NCBI RefSeq assembly: GCF_021568905.1
Contig: NZ_JAKGSB010000004.1
Coordinates: 401,067 to 465,066, forward strand
DNA length: 64,000 bases
DNA from: Zavarzinia marina
Lineage (GTDB): Bacteria > Pseudomonadota > Alphaproteobacteria > Zavarziniales > Zavarziniaceae
Direction: 5' to 3'
Shown: piece after piece, positions 35,475-44,521 of the stretch
How positions within the stretch are numbered: the first letter of the stretch is position 1
How the letters are laid out: the number at the start of each line of letters is the position of its first letter
Notes under the pieces: generated by a model
What the model was told of the DNA's origin: nothing
Databases searched by the model: none
Seen by the model: only the letters and a program-made list of their open reading frames with translations
Made by a program: the position numbers and the translations under genes

Positions 35475-36657
35475 CGTGGCTCGTTTCCCCGACCGCCAAG
35501 TTGCGAAGGAGTGCGCCGAGGGCGGCGAAGTCGCCCAATCGGAAGGATATGTTATCGCCGTCTTTCTCGATGAGGCCTGCCGGAAAGGGAATCGCGTCCG
35601 GGTCATCTGACGCCCAGACGCCTTTATTTCGACCGATGATAGCACCATCAAAACCGAACAGACTGAGATTAGGGGTCTCGAGCGCGCATTGGCGCGCCAA
35701 CGCGTAGCGCGGATCATCGATCTTGCCGAAGAGCGCACCGAACATCTGGGCGCTAGGATTGGACTCTAGGCTGCGACAGATTACGTCATTGATGTGCTCG
35801 TCGGCGAACGAATAGCCACACACGAACAGGAGCGCCGATGGCGCAAGCAGAAAGGCCTTGAGTCGATCGAGCATGGCGAGATAAGGCATCTTACGGCTCT
35901 GATCGTATTTGAGATGCGAAGGATAGATCAGGTAGCCCTGTTCAGCGCTTTTCTGGTCGCTGCGTACAACCGACTGATTCCTTTCAAGGCGCCAGTTGAG
36001 TGAACCATGGATTTTCCAGAGTCGAGTCCAGCGCGGCGGCAGCAATCCTTCATCTTCCACCGCACCAAGGTCGAAGAAGGCCTTACGAGTGCCGACAAAC
36101 CCATCGAAATAAGGAGCCGAACTTTCCTCTAGCGCTTGTTCGAGCAACAAATCGTAATTGGTAGTGAAGATATGGACCGGCCTTTCCCGTCGGATCGAAC
36201 GGCTCCAGACCGCGAGATTGTGGTAAGGTGTGTCCTTGTTCGGCAGTTCGCGCGTCACCTCCTTGGAAATGATGGCGCAGATCGCCGTGTCGAGGGCGGA
36301 GAGTTCTGCGGATGTCAGTCCGCGGACTTCGCCCGAGCCGGCGACGCTCGCAAACGTGCGAATCCGGCTCAGCAGCAATTCGATATTGGCGCCGTCCCCG
36401 CCATCAGCGGTTACGACGGTGACCACCTTGTCCCACGTTGCCTTTTGTTGGGCGTCCAATTGTGAGGCAATAACTATAGTCAGGCCGGTAACGTCCCAAA
36501 TCAATGGATCCGTCATCCTGTTGCCGCCCTCAATGCGTTCATTGACGCGGACGGAGAGCGGGCACCCAGCCCCGATGAAAAAGCCGATCGGCTTCCGACT
36601 CTGTGAAAGAGCCTGCTGGACAAAGCTCAGATGACGAATCAGATCGTGCTTGTGCAT
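35464..36657 (-). CDS. SIR2-like NADase of a SIR2-HerA system
   Basis: A 397-residue SIR2-like protein. NAD-binding motifs are GFFIGAGCPLS and FTTNYDLLLEQ, the catalytic His is in KIHGSLNW, and a late motif is LFVCGYSFADEHIND. The core has an inserted helical region (about 50-140), as in defence SIR2 proteins that deplete NAD+ on infection. It leads the operon SIR2-HerA-KTSC-nuclease. The ATG at 36657 follows GGGGGGAAG. A divergent promoter region of about 140 bases separates it from the ATPase gene on the other strand. Confidence 0.85.
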   Translation of the reverse strand: MHKHDLIRHLSFVQQALSQSRKPIGFFIGAGCPLSVRVNERIEGGNRMTDPLIWDVTGLTIVIASQLDAQQKATWDKVVTVVTADGGDGANIELLLSRIRTFASVAGSGEVRGLTSAELSALDTAICAIISKEVTRELPNKDTPYHNLAVWSRSIRRERPVHIFTTNYDLLLEQALEESSAPYFDGFVGTRKAFFDLGAVEDEGLLPPRWTRLWKIHGSLNWRLERNQSVVRSDQKSAEQGYLIYPSHLKYDQSRKMPYLAMLDRLKAFLLAPSALLFVCGYSFADEHINDVICRSLESNPSAQMFGALFGKIDDPRYALARQCALETPNLSLFGFDGAIIGRNKGVWASDDPDAIPFPAGLIEKDGDNISFRLGDFAALGALLRNLAVGETSHDGV

Positions 36658-36794
36658 CTTCCCCCCGTAGTGATCGTATAGATAAAACTGATGCGCGATC
36701 TATCTCGGCAATTCAGATGTTGGGATGAGCCGGAGATCAGCGCGATGCGAATTGTCGCGGCCGGCCGGCCTGATTTGTTGTAGAAATCAAAGGT

Positions 36795-37709
36795 TTGATA
36801 TCGACCGCAGGCGATCTCTACTCTACGTTGTGTAGTCGCGCTGGCGGAAGAAATGTGCGACCAGCGGCGGGGGCGAAGTTGGGCAACGAAAGGTCTGGCG
36901 CACTCGCGGCGACCTTTGATGTTGCCGACGATCTTCTTTGGCAGGCTGAGGCTGGCCGGTTGGCCAGTCGCGGCGCGATCACTGTCGGACGGTCGGGACA
37001 GATCGGCCCGTTGGTCGAACTGGCGTTCGCCGCTCGGGCGGCCGCGACGGCCTACACCGCGATCACAGTCACGCCGCCATTCTTTGATCTGGTTCTGGAT
37101 GGTTTGGTCGCCGGCCGTATTAGTGGAAACGGCGCCCGTGATATTGCAGGCGTCTTTCCCTTGGCTCAGCTCGACCCGGCGGGTGACGATAGTCAGTGGC
37201 ATCAATGGATGAGCCACGCCGAGAACGCAGCGGTGGCGTCCGGGTTGGCGCGCGGTCTTGTCAGCGGACTGATGGGTGCGCTGGGCGAACTGCAGGAAAA
37301 TGTTTGCCAGCACAGCGGCCATCCGGAGACCGGCCTGGTGGCCTACGCCGCGGTGAACGGAACGTTCGAGTTCGTCGTCGCCGACGCCGGTGTGGGGGTT
37401 CTTGCAAGCCTGCGCGAGAATCTCGAATTCGCGCAGATCGCCGACTCCGGCGATGCGCTGCGGGTCGCTGTCTCGGACGGCGCCTCGCGCCACGGCAGTG
37501 CCAGCGGGCGGGGCTACGGGATCGGGCAATTGTTCCGGGCTCTGGCGCATGACTCGGCTGAGCTACGCTTTCGCAGCGGCGATCACGTGCTGCGGCTCTG
37601 GGGCGACGCTCCCAGCCTCAGCGGCCAGTACGAGGTCGCCCAGAAGGCTCAGCTGGACGGGCTGATCATTACGGTTAGATGCACGTCGCGGCGTCGCGGC
37701 GAGACGTGA
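36795..37709 (+). CDS. SpoIIAB/histidine-kinase-like GHKL ATPase
   Basis: A 304-residue protein with a C-terminal GHKL fold: N box GELQENVCQHSGHP, G1 VVADAGVGVL and G2 GRGYGIGQLFRALAHDS. No dimerisation/phosphoacceptor domain is evident, so it is more like SpoIIAB/RsbW anti-sigma kinases than a sensor kinase. The N-terminal 150 residues are unrecognised. A STAS-like protein is encoded by the facing operon, which suggests a partner-switch pair. The start (TTG) is uncertain. Its last 147 bases overlap the end of the convergent DUF4417-like gene. Confidence 0.6.
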   Translation: MISTAGDLYSTLCSRAGGRNVRPAAGAKLGNERSGALAATFDVADDLLWQAEAGRLASRGAITVGRSGQIGPLVELAFAARAAATAYTAITVTPPFFDLVLDGLVAGRISGNGARDIAGVFPLAQLDPAGDDSQWHQWMSHAENAAVASGLARGLVSGLMGALGELQENVCQHSGHPETGLVAYAAVNGTFEFVVADAGVGVLASLRENLEFAQIADSGDALRVAVSDGASRHGSASGRGYGIGQLFRALAHDSAELRFRSGDHVLRLWGDAPSLSGQYEVAQKAQLDGLIITVRCTSRRRGET

Positions 37710-38831
37710 CCGCGGCGCCGGCTCGACGCCGCGCTCGTGCGCCAAGCGGACGACTTTGACGTTATGAGCGACGAGATCGTCGATGGGGGCACCCTTCAGG
37801 GTCGGCGAGGACGCCCATCTGAGGCGGCCAGATTCGGTGAGCACCGCGCGTCGGCGGCGGATTGCCCGCGCGAAGGCCTCAGTCTCGATCAGGGTGACGT
37901 GGGCGAAGTGACGGCGCAGCAGCGCGGCCTTTCGGCCTCCGCCGCGGATCATGAGCGTAAGCGGTCTGCCGACTCGGTCCGCGAGATTGCAGAGCTGCTC
38001 GACGTGCCAGTCAATGCGTTCGCCGCGCCCGCCGCCCGTCGCGAACTCGAATGCGAGAATCTCGATCTCCGGCCGCTTGGCGACCAGCTCGCCCCAGCGG
38101 CGATAGTCGTGGTCGGTGCGGGCATTGATGTGAAGCGCGGCCGGGAAGCCGGCTGCTGCCATCTCCGTCCAAGCGAGCAAGATGCGCTTCATGGCATGGA
38201 GGTTGTCCGTCCTCGGGACGTCGGTGAGCACGCTATAGTTGGGCGTGGTAACAACCGCGACGCCTAGGCGCGCAAGCCCGGCGAGGATCTCTTGACGGTT
38301 CGGAAGCTCCCACCAGCGTTCGATCGGGCCATCTTTGTCAACGCCGCTCAGGACGACCGTGGCATTGGGTGGGATAAGGAAACGGTCTCCGAGCGCCTGG
38401 CGCGACGTAACGTGCAGGGCTCCGGTTGCCATGTTGACGACCTCGTAGAGCGACAAGGCGACAACTGGCTCGTTCAACGTTGAGGCGCGCCCGTAGCGAT
38501 GGTCCACGAAGGGAACGACGCGCGGCAGGTCGGGCACGCCGCAGACGGGGACGCGCGGCGCGGTCTCGAACGAGAGCCCGCCGACTTCGCGCATACGTGC
38601 CACAAAGACACGAGGATTGAAGCGGCAGACCATGTCGCAACGGCTCTTGTCGCGGCACGAGCATAGGTCGCGACAGTCGAGAACGCCGGCGTCGGTGTGG
38701 ACACCACCACAGCGGCTGAACTCGAGACACGTGGGGCAGCCGAGCGAAGGCGCGTGGCGTGTGGGATAGTCCCACAGCCGCTGCGGCTGTGGGAAGCGAC
38801 GAGAGGGCTCGTTCGGCGGACGCTCGTTCAT
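37563..38831 (-). CDS. DUF4417-like cysteine-rich protein
   Basis: A 422-residue protein. The N-terminus is rich in Cys (CPTCLEFSRCGG, then CRDLCSCRDKSRCDMVCRF), probably binding zinc or an iron-sulfur cluster. The middle (about 160-260) reads like DUF4417: LARLGVAVVTTPNYSVLTD, MKRILLAWTEMAAAGFPAAL. The C-terminus ends in a basic linker and QLSLLGDLVL. The biochemical activity of DUF4417 is unknown. It is the third gene of an operon with a STAS-like regulator and a small protein (4-base overlap). Confidence 0.6.
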   Translation of the reverse strand: MNERPPNEPSRRFPQPQRLWDYPTRHAPSLGCPTCLEFSRCGGVHTDAGVLDCRDLCSCRDKSRCDMVCRFNPRVFVARMREVGGLSFETAPRVPVCGVPDLPRVVPFVDHRYGRASTLNEPVVALSLYEVVNMATGALHVTSRQALGDRFLIPPNATVVLSGVDKDGPIERWWELPNRQEILAGLARLGVAVVTTPNYSVLTDVPRTDNLHAMKRILLAWTEMAAAGFPAALHINARTDHDYRRWGELVAKRPEIEILAFEFATGGGRGERIDWHVEQLCNLADRVGRPLTLMIRGGGRKAALLRRHFAHVTLIETEAFARAIRRRRAVLTESGRLRWASSPTLKGAPIDDLVAHNVKVVRLAHERGVEPAPRSRLAATPRRASNRNDQPVQLSLLGDLVLAAEAGSVAPEPQHVIAAAKA

Positions 38832-39178
38832 CGGATGCTGACCTCTGCTGTGTCGCCGAACAGGCCGATACGCTGAAGTGTCCCCTCCGCGTAGCCGCCG
38901 CCGCTGGCGAGGGCGGCCGCGAGGTCGGTGGAGGGATTGGGGACGCGGCCGATGGAGCGCAGCCCGTCACTAACTGTGATACCGGCGGGGCCGCTTTCGA
39001 CGATGAGGGGTTCGCCCGCCTTCGGCGATACACCAGGTTGAAGCTCGACCGTTACGATGCGCGCGGCCTCTGACATTGTGAGATCGAGCAGGGTCGGTTG
39101 CTTAAGGCGGTTCAATCCGCCGTTCCAACGCTTCTTCCACGGCTTGCCCGTTTGGGCGCGGACGTAGTCGAGACCCAT
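38828..39178 (-). CDS. Hypothetical small protein between STAS-like and DUF4417-like genes
   Basis: A 116-residue protein with a basic start (KPWKKRWNGGLNRLKQPTLL) and a beta-rich remainder (RIVTVELQPGVSPKAGEPLI, GYAEGTLQRIGLFGDTAEV). I do not recognise a family. Its ATG shares a base with the upstream stop (TAATG) and its stop overlaps the next start (ATGA), so it is surely part of the same transcript. Confidence 0.55.
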   Translation of the reverse strand: MGLDYVRAQTGKPWKKRWNGGLNRLKQPTLLDLTMSEAARIVTVELQPGVSPKAGEPLIVESGPAGITVSDGLRSIGRVPNPSTDLAAALASGGGYAEGTLQRIGLFGDTAEVSIR

Positions 39179-39741
39179 TACGCATTCTCCAGAAGGAGGC
39201 TGAACGACTTGGTTTTCCCGATCCTTCGCTCAACCAGGAGCCCCTTCGCGGTGAGGCCGGAGAGGCGGTTGTTCCAGGCGGTCGGGCCAATGCTCTGATC
39301 CGGGAAGCGCGCGGCGAGTTCAGGCGCGGTGACAGCCCCGAGTTCGCGGACTGCGTCGAACGTCATCCGCTGAGCCGGATCAAGGCCCCCCAGCAACCGC
39401 GCGCCGTTCACTCGTTCAGTTTCGTCGAGGTCGCAGGCCCAGATCACGTCGTTGCGGCTGCGCAAGAAGAACTCGAGCTCTTCGAGGACCGCGGGCTCCA
39501 AGTTGGCAGCGACTGGGTAGACGTTGACGAGGGACAAGCGCGCATAGTCGCGGAAGCCGATGACCGCCTCGCGCAGGAAGGAGCTCGTCGCCACTGCCAC
39601 ACCTTTGAAGTCGAGGAAAGTAGCTGTCGGCACGTCGACGGACGGAGTTGCGGCGATCAACGCCGTTTGCAATTTCCGCCCGGGTATGCCGCCGGAGAAA
39701 ACGCTGCGCCCATCCATCATGTTGAGCAGTTGATGCCGCAA
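39178..39741 (-). CDS. STAS-like (DUF4325-like) protein with winged helix
   Basis: A 187-residue protein. The N-terminal half reads like the STAS-like DUF4325 domain (ATFLDFKGVAVATSSFLREA, about 40-105). The C-terminal part is a winged helix (MTFDAVRELGAVTAPELAAR, then WNNRLSGLTAKGLLVERRI). DUF4325 domains often pair with GHKL ATPases in an anti-anti-sigma-like switch, and such an ATPase is encoded at 36795 on the other strand. It heads a three-gene operon and may control it. A gap of 236 bases upstream should hold its promoter. Confidence 0.65.
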   Translation of the reverse strand: MRHQLLNMMDGRSVFSGGIPGRKLQTALIAATPSVDVPTATFLDFKGVAVATSSFLREAVIGFRDYARLSLVNVYPVAANLEPAVLEELEFFLRSRNDVIWACDLDETERVNGARLLGGLDPAQRMTFDAVRELGAVTAPELAARFPDQSIGPTAWNNRLSGLTAKGLLVERRIGKTKSFSLLLENA

Positions 39742-39977
39742 CTCATTATCCTCACTAGTGTGAAGTGAATGTAGTGAGCGATTCTTAAGCCGTCAAGGGT
39801 ACGCTAGAGTGCTCCACGATTTTCCGTAGTTTCCGTACGGAGACGGTCGCGGCAGCACTTAGCAGGCAGGCGCCAGCTCGTTCTGCACCCTACCGCTCCG
39901 CGCTTTCGTGAGCCGCCGGCGAGCGTTCCTAACATCATTCTTGCATAGTAACTCTACCACTGTTAGCGTGCGGACCA

Positions 39978-40985
39978 ATGTTGGGAATAGACCATATCAC
40001 CTCCAAGGGAGCGTTCGCCGGAGCGCTTGAACGCTATCTCGGAGACACGCTTCATTACCGCGTTCTGGTCGGGGAATTTGCGAACGCAGACGTCCTGCCG
40101 TCATTTCTCGAGCGAGCCTACACTTTCTACGAAGCCCGAATAGCCGGAAGGCGGTGCGTCTTTCTTGCCGCCTTAAACAATGCCGCTACCCCTTCCGCCA
40201 TCGCGAAGCACATCGGTCTGGTTCGCAAATCTGTTGATGCAATCGTCGTCTTCGCAGCTCCATCGCTGAGCGCGCATAATCGCTCACGCCTCATCGGCCA
40301 AGGCGTGCCCTTCGTCGTTCCGGGCAACCAGCTTTACATCCCTGACCTCGCCATGGATCTGCGCGAACATTTCCGCGCTCCCAGGCAACGGCATGAGGAC
40401 GGTCTGTCACCAGCGGCTCAGGCCGTGTTGTTCGACCATCTTTTGCGGCACGACGAGAATGCGACGATCCCGTCGCTTATTGCGGCGCGACTGCGCTACT
40501 CGGCAATGTCAATCGGTCGCGCTTTCGACGACCTGGTAGAATCGGGCGTCGCGCTTACCGAAAAGCATGGCAAGGAAAGACATATCCGGTTCAAGTCCGA
40601 TGGACGCCAGCTGTTCGAGGCAGCGCGCGATCTCCTCCGCAGCCCGGTGCGCGCTGTAAAGTTCGTCCGAGGCGATCACTTCCAGGCACCGCTCAAGCAG
40701 GCTGGCGAATCGGCGCTTGCCGCGCTGACCGATCTATCTCGGCCGTTGATCGTCACCTACGCTGTCGCCGCCAACGATTGGAAGGCGATCGCACAGACCT
40801 CCGGCTTCGTTGAAACCAGCCGCGATCAAGCCGATCTCGCCGTCGAAACGTGGTCCTACGACCCCGCTGCATTGTCTGACACCGACACCGTGGACCCTCT
40901 GTCGCTTTACGCGCAGTTCAGCGATCACCGTGACGAACGTGTCGCCATGGCGGCGGAACATCTTTTGGAGAACATCCTATGGTAG
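39978..40985 (+). CDS. Winged-helix regulator, probable AbiEi-like antitoxin
   Basis: A 335-residue protein with a central MarR-like winged helix (AARLRYSAMSIGRAFDDLVE, then SGVALTEKHGKERHIRF, about 165-205). The N-terminal part is an alpha/beta region (DAIVVFAAPSLSAHNRSRL). It overlaps by 7 bases a DUF1814-type nucleotidyltransferase gene, the arrangement of AbiE-like type IV toxin-antitoxin pairs, so it probably represses the pair and neutralises the toxin. Sequence similarity to AbiEi itself is not obvious. Confidence 0.65.
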   Translation: MLGIDHITSKGAFAGALERYLGDTLHYRVLVGEFANADVLPSFLERAYTFYEARIAGRRCVFLAALNNAATPSAIAKHIGLVRKSVDAIVVFAAPSLSAHNRSRLIGQGVPFVVPGNQLYIPDLAMDLREHFRAPRQRHEDGLSPAAQAVLFDHLLRHDENATIPSLIAARLRYSAMSIGRAFDDLVESGVALTEKHGKERHIRFKSDGRQLFEAARDLLRSPVRAVKFVRGDHFQAPLKQAGESALAALTDLSRPLIVTYAVAANDWKAIAQTSGFVETSRDQADLAVETWSYDPAALSDTDTVDPLSLYAQFSDHRDERVAMAAEHLLENILW

Positions 40986-41737
40986 CCGGCATCGACAAGT
41001 TCCGGGAGCATTTCGCCGGGCATGAGGGCCACTACGTGATCATCGGCGGTGCGGCATGCGACCTGCTGTTCGATGCCGCCGGTCTCCCATTCAGAGCGAC
41101 CAAGGACATCGACATGGTGCTCTGTGTCGAGGTGGTCGACGCTGCATTTGGCGCGGCCTTCAAGGCGTTTCTGGATGCAGGCGGATATCAGGCGCGCGAG
41201 CGAAGCGATGGCAAGAAGGAGTTCTATCGCTTTCATAAGCCGAAGGATCAAAGCTTCCCTTTCATGATCGAGCTCTTTTCGCGCAAGCCGGGGACCCTCG
41301 ATCTTTCGGAAGATGTGGGCCTGACGCCCATCCCCGTAGAAGAGGATATCGTCAGCCTCTCGGCGATTCTCCTGGATGAGGGCTATTACGACGCACTGCA
41401 GGCGGCCAAACGGCAGGTGGACGGCGTCACGGTCATCGACGAAACGCTGCTCATTCCCTTCAAGGCCCGCGCCTTCCTCGATTTAACCGCTCGCGCGGAA
41501 ACAGGCGAAAAAATCGATGGCAAGAATATCAAAAAACATCGAAACGACGTGTTTCGATTAGTTCAGCTGCTGCCCAAAACCGCCTCGATCGAGCTGGCCG
41601 ATCCGATTCGCGAGGATCTCCGAAAATTCCTCGACCTGGCTCAGGCTGACGCGACCCTCGATCCCAAGGCCTTTGAGGTGCCGTTTACGCGCGATGAAGC
41701 CGTCGCCGTTCTTCGCTCAGTCTATGATTTGGGTTAG
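40979..41737 (+). CDS. AbiEii/DUF1814-like nucleotidyltransferase (probable toxin)
   Basis: A 252-residue protein of the nucleotidyltransferase fold. YVIIGGAACDLLF and RATKDIDMVLCV give the GG...DxD core with two metal-binding acids. AbiEii-type toxins transfer nucleotides to tRNA or protein targets and arrest growth. It is translationally coupled to the winged-helix gene before it, and a CoiA-like gene follows 30 bases later. Confidence 0.75.
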   Translation: MVAGIDKFREHFAGHEGHYVIIGGAACDLLFDAAGLPFRATKDIDMVLCVEVVDAAFGAAFKAFLDAGGYQARERSDGKKEFYRFHKPKDQSFPFMIELFSRKPGTLDLSEDVGLTPIPVEEDIVSLSAILLDEGYYDALQAAKRQVDGVTVIDETLLIPFKARAFLDLTARAETGEKIDGKNIKKHRNDVFRLVQLLPKTASIELADPIREDLRKFLDLAQADATLDPKAFEVPFTRDEAVAVLRSVYDLG

Positions 41738-41767
41738 CGCGAGGTGGCCATAAGGTAGCCAAATCGG

Positions 41768-43096
41768 ATGGCGCGAAAGCCCCAACGAATCATCGAAGCC
41801 GCCTTGATTGAAGGCATCGGACCGATCATGGCCCGAGACCTCCTCGCGATGCCAGAAGACAGATGGGGTCTGCTACGCGACCGCATCACGGACCGCCGTC
41901 ACGGCAAAGACGGGCTTGTTGCCCGCTGCATGGCCTGCGAGGGCGAAGTTTACATCCGAACAGCACGTCTGGGCGGAACGAGCCGTCCGTTGTTCGCCCA
42001 CTACAGCGGAAGCGATCCCGACTGTCCTTGGCATCATGGGCGCAATGCCATGCCTGACGACGTCCGTGCTGCGCAGTATCAGGGGCGCCAGGAATCAACT
42101 TTTCACCGTCTGATGTGCGAACAGATCGCAGAGCTTGTCGCTCTTGATGAACGCCATATCAGACACACGATCGCCGAATATCTGCCGCCGACCGAAAACG
42201 CGCACGGCCGCTATCCGGATATTTATGTCGAATGGGAGGGCTACGGCGCCTTCGCAATTGAATTCCAGCTGTCGGGCACCTTCCAGACGGAGATTTCAGC
42301 GCGCTGCAAACACTATGAGTACGAGGGGATTCCGCTGCTCTGGATCCTGTTCGGCATGGACACCTCCGCCGACGTTCAACAGAGCTTTCGCGATGTGATC
42401 CGCAGGCATCGCGGCAACGCCTTCGTTCTCGACCCCTCCGCGGTCGCAGCGTCGAAGGAGCAAAAAACGCTCGTATTGACCTGCTATCTGCGGAACGACG
42501 AGGGCTTCGATGCGCCAAAGCTTGTCCGGTTCGACGAACTGACAATCCCTAGGTCGAAGCTTCCCTTTCACGAAGACCGGATCGCGACACCGCTCCTGGC
42601 GGAGATCGAAGGCCGGCGTCGCCCTTGGTTCGAGGCGTTGGCGGATTGGGACCACTTTGGTTCACTTTGTGATCTCGAGCGCCCGCAAAGCCTGCTTGTC
42701 GCCGCTGCTTTCTCGATTGTTGCGACGGCCAATGGTAAGGAGCGCAACTACGCAAGCGGTCACCCGAACATCCGCGCAATGCTCAACACCTATCTGCATT
42801 CCGGAACGCTCTCGCCCTATACCAATCTGCTGACCAAGCTCATTGCGAATACGTCTATGGCGGACCTGCTTGCGACCAAGGTTGGCGACCATCTGCGTCG
42901 TCACAGTGCCGATCACCAGAAGGACGAGCAATCATCGGCGGAGTGGCGTCTTCTCAGGCATCTGCTCCCGGAAGCGCTGGATCCCGTGATCCGCGACGAA
43001 CTCAAATACCTTGATGCGCTGCCGGGGTGGGCGATCGCCAAAGACGCTTCACCCGTGCAGCTCTCCCGGCAACACGCCGAATCGCAGTTGATTTAG
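41768..43096 (+). CDS. CoiA-like/DUF6035 nuclease-fold protein
   Basis: A 442-residue protein. A zinc-ribbon-like segment (RCMACEGEVYI, FAHYSGSDPDCPWHHG) is followed by a PD-(D/E)xK-like core (HGRYPDIYVEWEG, FAIEFQLSGTFQTEISARC). This layout matches competence protein CoiA and DUF6035 proteins, which are predicted nucleases found in conflict loci. The ExK lysine is Gln here. It probably shares a transcript with the AbiE-like pair. The remaining 250 residues are unrecognised. Confidence 0.65.
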   Translation: MARKPQRIIEAALIEGIGPIMARDLLAMPEDRWGLLRDRITDRRHGKDGLVARCMACEGEVYIRTARLGGTSRPLFAHYSGSDPDCPWHHGRNAMPDDVRAAQYQGRQESTFHRLMCEQIAELVALDERHIRHTIAEYLPPTENAHGRYPDIYVEWEGYGAFAIEFQLSGTFQTEISARCKHYEYEGIPLLWILFGMDTSADVQQSFRDVIRRHRGNAFVLDPSAVAASKEQKTLVLTCYLRNDEGFDAPKLVRFDELTIPRSKLPFHEDRIATPLLAEIEGRRRPWFEALADWDHFGSLCDLERPQSLLVAAAFSIVATANGKERNYASGHPNIRAMLNTYLHSGTLSPYTNLLTKLIANTSMADLLATKVGDHLRRHSADHQKDEQSSAEWRLLRHLLPEALDPVIRDELKYLDALPGWAIAKDASPVQLSRQHAESQLI

Positions 43097-43217
43097 AATT
43101 CCGGGTCGCGCTTCTCCCAAAGATGGTGCCGGACCAGGAACGAACGCCTCCGTCTCGGACACCACATGCTGCACCTGAGTATGATTATTCGTGCGGTCCC
43201 TTTTGAGGTCTCTAGCC

Positions 43218-44390
43218 ATGTTCGGCAAAGCCATTGATGAAGTTTCCGTCGCCGATCTCCAGGCCTTGGTCGAGGCCAGAATTCCTGAAGGTCGACGTCT
43301 TGAGTTCAAGCGTGATCACTATGGTCGAACCGACGATGCCAAGCGCGAATTTGCTGCTGATGTGTCGGCTATGGCCAATGCGCTGGGCGGCCACCTGCTG
43401 ATCGGCATCGAGGAGGAGAACGGGATCGCCTCGAAGATCGTGGGCGTCGATTCAGAGAATCCAGACGCGCTCGTGCGCGGGATTACGGAATCTATCCGCG
43501 CGTCTATCGAACCACCCATCCTTGGTGTGCGCGTACGCTGGATGGAAATCGAAGCTACCCGGGGGGTGCTGGTGATCCAGGTTGAACGGAGTTGGAGCGC
43601 ACCGCACCGCGTAGCGGTCGCGCGCGACAACCGCTTTTTCTTGCGCGATGAGAATGGGAAACACCCGATGTCCGTGAACGAACTGCGTCGCGCCTTTCTT
43701 TTCGCGTCCGAAGTCGAGGACCGGATTCGCCGTTTTCGGTCAGAGAGGCTTGAACTCTTGATCGCCAACGAAGGCCCGTTGGCTGTAAACGATGCAAGCC
43801 CGAGGCTAATTTTGCACATCGTGCCCCAAGCTGCATTCACCGAGGATATCCAGCTCCGTTTTGACCCTCACGGAACCGGCATCCGCCCGCTTGGGGCGAG
43901 TGGTTGGAATTCAATGTATTCTCTCGATGGCCTCGTCACTTATTCGGGCCCCGAAGAACAGTTTGAATCCGTTCGCGCGTTTTCGACGCTCTTTCGAAAC
44001 GGCGCAGTCGAGGCTGTGGGCCAAGTCTACGCGGGAGAACGAGACGGGAGGCGACAGCTTTCGCTCTCAGGTATTGAGCAAGAGATCGCTCCTGCTTTGC
44101 AGCACATTCTTTCCGAACTGCAGCGATTGTCCGTTCCTCCGCCGTACTATCTGATGCTCTCCCTTGTAGGCGTGAGAGGCCATTGCGCGCCGACCGATGA
44201 GTGGCGAGGCGGCCTCTCGTATCCGCACCGCTCGGACAAAATGCTCCTACCCGAGCTGATGATTGATGAGGCTCTCACCAAGGTAGCTCCTACGGCTATT
44301 CTGCGCCCGCTCTTTGATCTGATGTGGAACGGGTTTGGTCAGTATGGTTCTCCCAACTACGATCGCGACGGCAACTACCGGTTACGCTGA
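43218..44390 (+). CDS. Schlafen AlbA_2-domain protein
   Basis: A 390-residue protein. The N-terminal AlbA_2 domain (about 10-150) has RRLEFKRDHYG, ADVSAMANALGGHLLIGIEE and NRFFLRDENGKHPMSVNEL, the putative Schlafen nucleic-acid-binding/nuclease module. The C-terminal half is unrecognised. The ATG at 43218 has GAGG nine bases before it. It is the last protein gene before the tRNA at the right end of element B and is probably a conflict or regulatory protein. Confidence 0.75.
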   Translation: MFGKAIDEVSVADLQALVEARIPEGRRLEFKRDHYGRTDDAKREFAADVSAMANALGGHLLIGIEEENGIASKIVGVDSENPDALVRGITESIRASIEPPILGVRVRWMEIEATRGVLVIQVERSWSAPHRVAVARDNRFFLRDENGKHPMSVNELRRAFLFASEVEDRIRRFRSERLELLIANEGPLAVNDASPRLILHIVPQAAFTEDIQLRFDPHGTGIRPLGASGWNSMYSLDGLVTYSGPEEQFESVRAFSTLFRNGAVEAVGQVYAGERDGRRQLSLSGIEQEIAPALQHILSELQRLSVPPPYYLMLSLVGVRGHCAPTDEWRGGLSYPHRSDKMLLPELMIDEALTKVAPTAILRPLFDLMWNGFGQYGSPNYDRDGNYRLR

Positions 44391-44521
44391 GCATGCGGTA
44401 GTTCGCTTTGCATCTCGTTCTAGGGGGCCGCATTCCTTAGCGCGAGCGGACGTGCTGCACGGTACAGAGGCTACCGTGAACTCAAATATGATTAGATGAG
44501 TTGGGATATCACTGAAGAGGA

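Noticed and set aside
37563..37709. Idea that one of the two overlapping convergent genes is false
   Set aside because: Both have conserved-looking motifs well away from the overlap and plausible ends, so both are kept.
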